DNA from: Xylogone sp. PMI_703 | Lineage: Eukaryota; Ascomycota; Leotiomycetes | Direction: 5' to 3' | NCBI GenBank assembly: GCA_021399445.1 | Contig: JAJTUQ010000003.1 | Coordinates: 7,688,001 to 7,752,000, forward strand | DNA: 64,000 bases | Part shown: positions 32,092-41,744 of the stretch, in pieces | Layout of the letters: every line of letters starts with the position of its first letter | Numbering within the stretch: the stretch's first letter is position 1 | The notes under the pieces: generated by a model | Databases searched by the model: none | What the model saw: only the letters and a program-made list of their open reading frames with translations | Told to the model about the DNA's origin: nothing | Position numbers and translations under genes: made by a program

Positions 32092-33445
32092 CTACAATAT
32101 GATTTGCCTTGCATCTTTTGGCTGACTTTCGTTCGGACAGTAAGGACACTTAAATCGTCCTCCTTTGCTTAGCCTTGCCAAACTTTCCTTTGCAACTACA
32201 TGTCCGCAAGGCATCATCATAGGTGGGTTGGCCTCTGTCGTCTGCTCCTTGCTGACGGGACAGACAAAAATGGCATGATAAATCATTGATTTCGGTAGGG
32301 CAATCTCAACTGGCAACTCGTTTTGCGTCGTCCACTCAGTCCGCTTCTCCTTGACTATGGTGGCTAGTTTAAGGAGAGTGGGCAGAGCAACCGCACCAGC
32401 CGTCGCAGCAATGTAAAGCGGGGATTCGGCAGAGAGTCCGATGAGGGAACAGAACTCCCGTGTGAATGAGGATGAAACTTCATCCCAGGCAGTCTCCGTC
32501 TTGAAGGTTCGTCCGTAAGGCGACTCAGCGAGGTTAGAGGCATATGCAAGGGCAGTGACGAGCTGCTGGATTTCCCGCAAGTACTGCGATTGGAATCGAG
32601 GGAAATTTGCTCTAGCATACTCTAAAGCGCCAGAGATTCCGTTGCCACGATCATCAGGAAGACCATTGACGGCCGGGCCTTGAAATAACCATATGAACTG
32701 TAATTTTATAAGCTCGAATTCCAGATTGCTCCCCCGTTTCTCCAGATCTTGACTATTTTGCCGAGCCCATTCAATAGCTGGCAGAAGATTCTTCTGCTGC
32801 AATTCGCGAAGTATCGTGTACATATTCGTAAACCTCTCTTGAAGTTCTTGCGATTTCAGAGATGAGAGATCTGCTTCATTGCGGTCTGCTGGGGTCGACG
32901 TGCTGGATATAGGTGTCGGGTGTGGCGGACTCTGTTGAGCTTCGTCGAGGAATGTAGATGCAACTGAGAATTGCCCTTCCCGCAAAAGATGCATAGCAAT
33001 CGCTCTATTGATGAGGGAGGGGTAAGACGCCAGGGCATCATATTCTGTCGGTAACGCCTTTAATGGAAAGTTCTGAATTTTCATCAGTTTCATCTGCTAC
33101 AAAGGACTGGAACAACGGCGGTGTTGTACCTTATCTAAAGCTTTCCCATAGTTGCTATGCCCTTTATGAATCTTTTTGAGATCATCATTAACTTTATTAA
33201 ACCCTTGGGTTATAGGATTTTGTAGCTTTGCAAGCGTTATTCCAGCTGATTTTGGATCTGGGGCATTATTCATGTTAAAGACAGTATCGGCAACACCGAA
33301 CCAAAGAACTCGACTTACCCGCTACTATCGTTTCCCGAGCCCTTTCCAGGGACTCTATTATGCTATCTACATCTGAAATACTTTGCGAATCGACAAGATT
33401 GGCACCTTTGCGGAGCTTTGCCAGCTCTAACTGAAGGGCATCCAT
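32092..33445 (-). CDS. rmd5: GID/CTLH ubiquitin ligase subunit RMD5 (Gid2)
   Basis: Exons 33445-33319, 33257-33130 and 33072-32092 (introns GTAAGT..CCAG and GTACAA..TCAG) encode 411 aa, the normal family length. The N-terminus is MDALQLELAKLRKGANLVDS. The junctions give IVA|DPKSAGITLAKLQNPIT and YGKALDK|NFPLKALPTEYDAL. The LisH/CTLH region includes INRAIAMHLLREGQFSVAST and LREIQQLVTALAYA. The C-terminal degenerate RING (about residues 355-400) reads CPVSKEQ..PCGHVVAKESL..FKCPYCPNE. RMD5 pairs with Gid9/Fyv10 as the catalytic RING module of the GID E3, which degrades gluconeogenic enzymes through Pro/N-degrons after glucose return. It is divergent from the STB6-like gene. Confidence 0.95.
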
Positions 33446-33942
33446 GCCGAATGATTCAGATACCAGGCGCCCCCACCTGGATAACTGTTCTTATGAAATG
33501 GCTATATAACGCTTCCACTAATATCGGTGTATAAAGAAATGGTTAATACATCTGTAATCCCATCCACAAGGCCGGCTTGAGTGGAATCATGAGTAGCAAC
33601 TTGTGTTATGATGTGTGGTGAATAGTTGATGCAGTTTCCCATCCAGTAGCTACTGTCCACTGTCGTATTGCTGCTAGTGGTTGCAGCGGCAAGGGATCCG
33701 AGGCCGACAGGGTTTCGGCTCGAATCAACCTCTTCGTTCACATGCGGTAACCTTCCTGCCATTTTCGAAATGATATTTGGTCTGCCAACTGCAATTCGTG
33801 ATTGATTATTCCTTGTCATTTATGTGGCGGCAATGGTATTTCGGTTTATAATACTACAATATGTCAAACCCGGGGCCTTCCTAAACTTCCTAGTTGTGAC
33901 AACGACGTCACCGGTACTTTCCCCACACCAAAACATCTGAAC
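33446..33942. promoter_or_regulatory. Divergent RMD5/STB6 spacer
   Basis: About 500 bp between two start codons. It contains a 105-codon minus-strand ORF (33819-33502) of unclear status and a CRE-like GACGTCA near 33905. Confidence 0.5.
33502..33819 (-). CDS. Possible small protein upstream of RMD5, unknown
   Basis: A complete ATG-to-stop frame of 105 codons with balanced composition (MAGRLPHVNEEVDSSRNPVG, LGSLAAATTSS, THDSTQAGLVDGITDVLT). It ends 56 nt before the RMD5 ATG on the same strand and reaches back toward the STB6 leader. Composition resembles a genuine fungal small protein, but I do not recognise it. It may instead be an upstream exon or a long upstream ORF in an RMD5 leader. Confidence 0.35.
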   Translation of the reverse strand: MTRNNQSRIAVGRPNIISKMAGRLPHVNEEVDSSRNPVGLGSLAAATTSSNTTVDSSYWMGNCINYSPHIITQVATHDSTQAGLVDGITDVLTISLYTDISGSVI

Positions 33943-36715
33943 ATGGCATCACGCTTCGCGATACCCTACGCCTACGATCCGCAGATGTATCAGTCGGACA
34001 GAGTCACGCTTTCGAGGACGGCGTCTCAGCGGGCGAAGTTGCAAGCTATTTCCAGTAGTGATGCATCAAAGAAGGTTGCTGCGGACTCAAAACATGAAAC
34101 GGGGGTAGAAGCGCAAACGAAAGCTCATCGGAAGAACCTCGTCTTTGCAGACCCAGTTGCATTTAGGTACCTTGGATTACTTGTAGATGACGGCTTGCTC
34201 TTCCTCGACTGATTTGGTTTATAGGTATCTTGAAGAAGATCCATCGATAGTAGTGGTGCAACCCCATGACAGACTCCCTGGGTATGAGCTCTATATTGTC
34301 GAGCAGTGGGCCTGCTCACGAAAGCATCCAACATTTATAATAGCAACATACACTGGAGATATGGCACATTTTGTGGAGGTAGGGGTACTAGGTGTTCCCG
34401 CGGACGAAAGTCTCTGGTCACAAAGGCTACGCGTCTATTTCGAGGCCATCTCTCAGTATCATGCGCGACCAAAGGATACCCCCTTGGGAATGCTTATGGT
34501 AACCAACCTGAGTAGCTTTCCATCTGCATTAACTGTTATATTGGTTCCTGGGGGTGATGTGAGGAAGCATAGAGAGGATTTTATTGTCAATGAAAACCTG
34601 AAGCGACTTGGATGTTCTGGCAGATCCGGTATCAGCTTGGCCCCACCAGCAGGAGCCACACAGGCTAAGTTCTTCCAGTTGTACAAAACTACTGACCGGA
34701 GAACCTTATATGAGGCAGTCATTGAATTGGTTAAGTTATGCCAGATTGCCCTGATGATGTTTGGCAAGTTAGAGCAGGAGTACGCCGATGGTCTTCTCTG
34801 TGACGTTACAGAGAAGGCCATCACAGATTGGTGGTCCGAGATAGGATCTGAATACTACAATATGGAGCCAACGGATGGGATACTGGGTCCCACAACCGTT
34901 GCTGGGCTGCTTGGCATGCTTATGGGAGCTCGGAACCGATTGAATTATTACGGCGCTCCCGTCTCCAAAGACGCTTTTGATGTTGTCAGTCTCAAACGTG
35001 GGATTAGCTACTTTCAGAAGTCGCAGAAGCTAGAGCGAACGAGGAGACTCGATAGGCATACTCTTGCACGGTTACATAGAGTGACGGCGAAGGCCGCAGC
35101 TGGTGAAGGATGGGCAATGCCCAAGGCGGTAAAGTCGACCGTGGCTGAACTCAGTAGCAAAGGTGGTGAGATGGTGATGGGTATGGTTGGGGGTCGTGAC
35201 AAAGCCGGCATAGGCGACATTGAAACTGTCGATATCGACAAATTCGTCAGCCTCATACATGGAGAGAGGGGTAAATGGCTGTGGTACGGTAAATCGAAGA
35301 GAGGTGGAACAGGCGAAGGACATGGCAGAACCAGCTCAGACTTTGGAACACTTTCGTGGAGCAAAATTGATCAGGGAGGGTATATCTGGTCCAATAGAAC
35401 CGATTCTATGATACAAGAAGATGATCAGGAACCGCGAAGATCAGTAGAGATCTCTAGTGCTGTTTATGACAATCGGCCTCCTTGGTCTGCAACCAACATA
35501 ACTGAAAGTGCTAATGATCGGGACCGGGATCGAGAATTGCGAAAGACTGTGTTCAAGAGTGTGACGGATAAAATGAATGATGCGAGGTCTGGCTTTGGGC
35601 GGATAAAAGATGCTGTTGGGCTTCGGGGCCACGGTAGTAAGCACTCAAAGGACGACACGGTTGATGTAGAAGGACGAGCGTCATACTTTAGTTCCACTCC
35701 CACATTGTCTCCATCAGTAATATCAGGGCATCCTGGAACTCCACCAGCTGTGTCCAAGGTATTTACATGGAAGACTAAACCGGGGGAGTACCAGAATGGT
35801 GAGCCCCTGGAAAAGGTTACTGGGACGGAAGCTTCAACTCGGGAACTTGATTCTCCAAAGGAGAGCCCTGTCATCACGGCTGCGACAGAAGATGTCGAGA
35901 AGGAAGATGAAACGGATGCAAAATGGATTGCACAAGCAAAGAAAATTCGTCAGGATTTGATGGATCGGGATATTTCAGCCAATGTCTCGGTAATTGGTGA
36001 AGAGTGTGACCTTGAAGGCCCTGTTCTGGAGGCAGCTCGTAGCTCAAACAACTTCGATGTTTTGTTGTATCGACGATCTAGTATAGCAGCTTCCCCCACA
36101 AGAGATAGACATCGACGAAATGAGTCTTACTGGCCACGGCACATGTCTTTTAGTGAAGCTGAAGATGCTGTCCTGACTTGGAAATCTCTGGGAATTGAAG
36201 GAGAGAAGAAAGAAGACTCCGATACGTGGGCCGCCTTTGAAATGCAAAAGTATATATCAGAAGACATGAAACACCTCTACGAGAAAGTATTATATCTTCA
36301 GAACGATATTAGTCCCTGGGTGGAGTGTAAAGTCAACGACATTGACGTCTTGGACAATCTCGGTGCTAGAGATCAGGAGGAATTTCAGTCGATATTGCTC
36401 CGAGTAGCAGAAGCCTATCAAGAAATCAAACAGGCCTCAGAGGACGTCCTAGCGGAGGAACGTACTCACACATCCGCAAAAATAAAAGATATTGAAGTTC
36501 TGGGGGCGAAGTTAGAATATGAAGTCAATGCGCTCTACTCTAAAGTACTGGACGTTGAAGATGCCGTTGCCCAATTCAACCGGCAAGTGGACGATCTCGA
36601 AGCTCGCGCTGATGAACTCGAGATCGAGTTACATACTGAAAGTTGGGTGCATTGGATCGTTCGTTCGATCACGGGATTTGGCAGTCCACCACATCCCATT
36701 AAGCAGCGATCTTGA
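33943..36715 (+). CDS. STB6/STB2-like protein (SIN3-binding family)
   Basis: Exons 33943-34166 and 34225-36715 (intron GTACCT..ATAG) encode 904 aa. The N-terminal half carries the STB6_N-type region: RYLEEDPSIVVVQPHDRLPG, YELYIVEQWACSRKHPTFII, DTPLGMLMVTNLSSFPSALT and VILVPGGD. Then comes a segment with GPTTVAGLLGMLMGARNRLN and KDAFDVVSLKRGISYFQKSQ. A long acidic/Ser-rich linker follows, and the C-terminus is coiled-coil-rich (DLEARADELEIELHTESWVH). In yeast STB2 and STB6 were found as SIN3-binding proteins, so a link to histone deacetylase repression is the family expectation; the fungal role is little studied. The start was chosen as the ATG giving MASRFAIPYAYDPQMYQSDR. The frame is open further upstream, but that sequence is promoter-like. 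Confidence 0.85.
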
Positions 36716-37040
36716 TGATGCCAGTGTATACATAGATGCGACATTTTAGAAGGTGTTCAGGTATTTTTAGGGAAGCATATTTACGGTAGCATGGATTTGG
36801 GAGTTTCGCTAATGGAGTCACAAGAACGCCTATTGTTCCTTTATACCCGCATAGTCTTATCTATAATACAGTATATCCTAACATGGAAAACCATGAATCT
36901 CAATCCCATACCTATGCCAGTGTGACATCCCATACATTAGACATTGAAAATTCGCGGCACCATTCGGACCATCGCAGTAAAAAAAAATACAAGTTATCTC
37001 ATAACTCTCATCCTTCGAAATGGCTGCCCCTCCGGGTCTT
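36716..37040. other. Convergent 3' flanks of STB6-like gene and TIM10
   Basis: AT-rich, no gene or structured element seen apart from an A8 run near 36980. Confidence 0.45.
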
Positions 37041-37444
37041 CTACATTCCCCCAAAGCCCATACCTCCTGCGCCGGCCCCTTTAGCCTGTGCTTCTGCTTG
37101 TAGTAATTCCGAGATTTTCATTTGCACATCAAAGAATTTTGACGCACAGCGGTCAATACACACGCCCTCTCCCTTGTTAAGTTCTCCTTCACGGTATTCC
37201 CTCGGCACGCATTTTTTCATGCAGGCTTGAGTGAGCCTAGAAAGGAATATTGTTAGCAGAATCCACTTAGGTTTGATCTATCATAAGAAACTAATTCCAG
37301 GCTTTCGCAAAGAGGGAACAGAGGGATCAAGCAAGGGACTGATTACTTGTTGAACATATCCGTTACAAGGTCCATTTCCTGCTCGGCAGCTGCAATCTTT
37401 TCTGCCGATGAAGGCTGGGGCCGACCGAATCCGAACATAGACAT
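37041..37444 (-). CDS. tim10: Mitochondrial intermembrane space chaperone TIM10
   Basis: Exons 37444-37347 and 37236-37041 (intron GTAATC..CTAG, 110 nt) encode 97 aa, against 93 in yeast. The junction gives [20 protein letters not shown]. The twin CX3C signature is present: CMKKC and CIDRC, separated by [16 protein letters not shown], exactly the small-Tim spacing. The C-terminus is Gly-rich ([14 protein letters not shown]). Tim9-Tim10 hexamers escort hydrophobic carrier precursors across the intermembrane space, and the disulfides are made by Mia40. It is divergent from mitochondrial lysyl-tRNA synthetase. Confidence 0.96.
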
Positions 37445-37920
37445 GATTGTAGGTATTAATTGGAAACTCTTGAGTTATAAAATCTCCGAATCTATGCTGA
37501 AATCTAGTTATAGACTTGTTCTTGTCGATTCCTGGGTAGCTGATGTTGTCACGGCTAAATTGAAGCTTAAATTCTTGGGGCTTGGCGGAGACCTGTAGCG
37601 GGGGTATTTCGAGCCGAAGATCCCTGCACAAATAACTTATTAGCAGTTTTGATTTTCAGCTTCGAACCCTCGAGCTACAGATATGCTTCGGGGGAGGGAC
37701 CAGTGCTGTAAGTTCTTTTATATTTTGATTGCCTGGCTCTATATGTGACAATGATGATACAATCATAACATTAGAACCGTTGCGACTGACGCTTTCTGAG
37801 CGGTTGATCATAAATCTCAAACATCTGATTCATGTCAAAATTGATTTATTTCTACAACAGCATGATTTTATAAGTGGACCTAGCTAATGGATCTATTCGA
37901 TATAGCACGGAATCACCATA
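37445..37920. promoter_or_regulatory. Divergent TIM10/MSK1 promoter
   Basis: 476 bp, AT-rich, serving two nuclear genes for mitochondrial proteins. No element clear enough to name. Confidence 0.5.
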
Positions 37921-39801
37921 ATGCTTGGTCTTCGTTTCCTCCAGCCTCGTCTCTGTACAGATATTTCCCCTGCATCAAAGGCGGCATATTTACGATTCTA
38001 CAAGACGGCTGGGTTGGCAGCGGGGCCTATTCCTAAGGGCTCTAGGTCTGCAATCAATGCACTGCTTAGAAAATATTCCAATGTATCTGCAAGTGGGAAT
38101 TCGGAGGCGCAGGATGGCCGAGATAGGAGAGTACAGGAGCTTAAAGATGCTAAATTATTAGAGTATCCTAGAATTAAGAAGTCCTTGGATATTGGATATA
38201 AAGAAATGACATGTCGAGATTTCATAGAGAAGTATGCTCGTTTGCAGTCGGGTGAAGTGCTTAAGGAAGACAATATTGTACTGCGAGGTAGTTGATAACC
38301 CAGTAATTCAGTAGACCATCATGGTTGACAATACGATAGGAAGAATCCATTCTATTAGACTATCCGGTTCAAAGCTTGTCTTCCTGGATCTCGTGCAAGA
38401 TGGTATAAGAGTCCAAGGAGTCTTTGATCTCAATCGTCTTCAGATGTTCTTAGATGTGACACCCCGGCAATTTCGTCACTTCTATCGCACATTTCGGCGT
38501 GGAGATATTATCTGTGAGCTCACTTACACGCTCATATTACCGTGCACTATTGCTAATTAATATAAGCTATTGCTGGGGCCCCATATCGTACTCCAAGAGG
38601 CGAACTATCTATTTCGAGTTATGAGCTTCCCCGGCTTCTGGCTCCCAGTTTGATGGATATTCCGGCAAAGTTAGAACATACCGAGGCTCGGATTCGAAAC
38701 AGGCATGTTGACCTCCTTATCAATGCGAAAGCTGCAGACACATTACGGTTACGATCAAGTATTGTTCAATATATCAGGGATTTCCTGCAGAAGGATTCCT
38801 TTCTCGAAGTCCAGACTCCAATCCTAGCGGATAAGGCTGGAGGAGCTATTGCTCGTCCGTTCGCTACGAGTGCGACTGAATTCCCGGAGAAGGAACTTGC
38901 GCTGCGAATTGCTCCAGAATTATGGCTTAAACGCCTCGTGCTCGGTGGGTTTGACCGGGTTTTCGAGATAGGACCTGCATTTAGGAATGAGGGTTTGGAC
39001 GCAACTCACAATCCAGAATTTATGACATGCGAGTTTTACAAGGCATTCACAGACCTCGAAGAGTTGATGTCCATGACAGAACAGATGATATCTGGCCTTG
39101 CATTACATGTTAAATTCTTGCAGGAGGAGAGGTTGAAAGCTCTCCCTGAGATGGAGGCTACATTGTATAACCCACCCTTTAAGCGCATTGAATTCATACC
39201 TGAAGTGGAAGCAGGACTAGGGCACCCTCTACCTGATCTCTCTAGTCCGGATGCACCTGAGCAGCTTATTGATATTTTCAATAGACGCTCGATATCACTT
39301 CCCAGCCCACCAACACTCCCTCGCCTCCTTGACAAACTCTGCTCCATCTATATCGAACCCAAATGCACTACTGCTACGTTTATTATACACCATCCATCCT
39401 GCATGTCTCCCCTTTCCAAATCTTTCACTTGTCCTCAGACATCCCAGTCTATTTCGGCGCGAGCTGAACTGTTCATCGGCAACCGGGAAGTTGCCAACAT
39501 GTACGAAGAGGAGAACTCGCCATTCTCTCAGAGAGAGAAATTTATTGAGCAGGGAAAGTACAGAGATGACGAGAATCAAGCAGTCGTGGATCAGAGCTAT
39601 GTCAATGCTCTGGAATGGGGATTGCCGCCCACAGGCGGCTGGGGAGCGGGCATCGAGAGACTGGTGATGCTGATGAGTGGGCAGGAGCGTATCAGTGATG
39701 TGCTCAGTTTCGGAAACTTGAGGCACGTGATGGGGGTGAGCTCGAGCTCTGGGCCAAACAGGAAGGAGGGTGAGGAGAAGGTAGCAGAGCCAAAGCCTTA
39801 A
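37921..39801 (+). CDS. msk1: Mitochondrial lysyl-tRNA synthetase
   Basis: Exons 37921-38287, 38340-38513 and 38567-39801 (introns GTAGTT..ATAG and GTGAGC..TAAG) encode 591 aa. The N-terminus (MLGLRFLQPRLCTDISPASK) is basic and lacks acidic residues early on, as in a mitochondrial presequence. The OB-fold anticodon-binding domain spans both junctions (LRG|RIHSIRLSGSKLVFLDL and GDII|SIAGAPYRTPRGELSI). Class II catalytic motifs follow: motif 1 region FLEVQTPIL, motif 2 FEIGPAFRNEGLDATHNPEF and motif 3 GGWGAGIERLVMLMSG. It charges mitochondrial tRNA-Lys. The absence of a eukaryotic cytosolic lysine-rich extension and the presence of the presequence support the mitochondrial over the cytosolic enzyme. 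Confidence 0.94.
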
Positions 39802-40179
39802 GCATTACTTTGCTATGAGTAAACATAAGCTACATTTTTGTATGATATTGTATACAGAATACGTTTATATATACAATAGGGGATAGACGTATCTCTCATG
39901 TTGCGCCAATAGACTTTAGCCAAGTTCTTTCCCACGGCGCATTTTATAGTGAGGTAGGCGTTGTACTCGGGCAATTAATCCAACGCACCCGAGCTTAAAA
40001 TATTATTTTTCCCTTCACAGAACCTTCAACCCACAGAGCTCCTGATACAAAGCCATCTAATCATACACTTAAGAGATTTTGTAGAAGTACGGCTATGCCA
40101 TTCACCACCGAAGCGAGGATCAAGCCAGGTAATATACGCATTCCTAGCAACATGTAACGCCACTGATTCGATGCCTCCT
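39802..40179. other. Convergent 3' flanks of MSK1 and the PPP4R2-like gene
   Basis: No gene seen. Confidence 0.45.
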
Positions 40180-41744
40180 TTATTTCTCCGTCGTCTCCTC
40201 ATCTTTAACAAGACCTTCGCCTCCTTGGTCGCTTTCTCCGTTCCCAGCATTCGCTTTGCCATCTTCATCCTCTCGCAATCTCTTTCCCTCACTAGCCAAA
40301 TCTTCCTCTGCTTCTCTTTTTGGCGTCTCCTTATCCATGTCCATCTTCGTATCTTCATTCTCTCCGGCATCCGGTGGTGTCTCAGCCCGTCTACCTACCG
40401 CAGCCTCAAGGTCAATCCCCTGCATACCCACTAGAGGGCTGCTGGTACTGCGGCTCTGAGGACCCATGTCCTCCATGCCGATTTCCTCGGGGCCTCGTGC
40501 GTGGGGCACTTCATCTTCCTCGCTCATCCCATCAGGATCAGATCCTTGGATCGCAAGTTGCGCTGCCGGGATCACGCCAGCCTGCTGTTCTTGTCGCAGC
40601 AGTTCGCCTTGCGTAACGGCTCCTTCTGCCCTGAAGCCCGCAGCAGAACCCTCGCCCGCATCCCCACCACCTTCACGGTGCGAAGGGATCCCATTCACGG
40701 ATACACTGACTGTCTCTACACCACCTAGGCCATTGGGTCCATCGATAGTTTCCGTGCTCTCCGTTCTCACCTCCGCGTCGATGTCACTCATCTGATCACT
40801 CATGCTATTGTCATTCCTTAGCCACGGTATTGGCGTCAATAAAGCTCCACCTAGACTCTCGTCACCTCCAAAGTTTGGATTTGGTTGTTGAGATGTCGGG
40901 TTGCCCCAGGAAATGGACGAGGGACCATTTGACAGGACAGATGCACTGGAAACAGGATCTGGAACGGCGGGTGGTAGCGGAAAAGCATTGGCGCCCGAGG
41001 TGACGTGTACTACACGATCGAGTGCATGGAGGTATGCCGGGAGACTACGATGGTGAGCGCGGGGAGAGAGGAGAAGCTCGGCTAGTCGCTGGATGGTATG
41101 TGGCGGGTAGGTGGAGAAGAGGGATTGGAGGGTATCAATAATTGAGATAAGCAGCTGATGAACCTCAGGTGGGAGCGTACCAGGTGGAATGGTGGTGGTG
41201 GTAGTAGTAGTAGTTGTTGTTGTAGGGTTTGCGGTAGTGGCTTGCGAGACCGGCGGGTTATTCTCCTTGTTGGTGGAGTCGGCAGACGCCGCACTGTCTT
41301 GACTGGAAGGTTTTGTAGCATTGGGTGTCGAGACATCAGGTTGTGATGGGAGGATAGGCGGTGACGATTGTGGGAGAGATGAGGAGGTCTGCGACTGACT
41401 TGATGGTCGGTTTGCAAATGGAGGCGGCGGAAACTCGGTGGTTACAATCTAACTGTATCAGTGACATTATCGCTGGGAGTGAAATGCGCGGAGGATGCGA
41501 GAAAAGATAGAGAGATTCAAAAATGCTTACCTTTTCCAGGCGTGGGATCAATCGCGAAAGTAGGCCAGGCCACTGGGAGCTACAAGGAGGCGGCTGTTAG
41601 CATGCGGCGGTTCCCAACACAGATTTTGGATGTGGTCCAGAAAGGCTGATATCGAGCGCAAGGCCCAGCAAGGGCTACGTACTAGTCCATGGTCTGGCCG
41701 TCCGCCAAGGTGCGCAAGATCTCGTCATCGGAATCAATGTCCAT
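40180..41744 (-). CDS. Protein phosphatase 4 regulatory subunit 2-like (PPP4R2/Psy4)
   Basis: Exons 41744-41683, 41579-41531 and 41448-40180 (introns GTACGT..GTAG and GTAAGC..TTAG) encode 459 aa. The conserved N-terminal block is rebuilt only by both splices: MDIDSDDEILRTLADGQTMD, then YSQWPGLLSRLIPRLEK, then IVTTEFPPPPFANRP. This is the PPP4R2 signature. A second helical stretch reads PEVHQLLISIIDTLQSLFST and IQRLAELLLSPRAHHRSLPA. It includes a poly-Thr run (about ten residues, from an ACN repeat near 41180-41225). The C-terminal half is acidic and disordered, rich in Glu, Asp, Gly and Lys. PPP4R2 holds the PP4 catalytic subunit in a complex acting in DNA-damage recovery and centrosome or spindle functions. 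The third exon has no internal stops by my reading. Confidence 0.85.
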
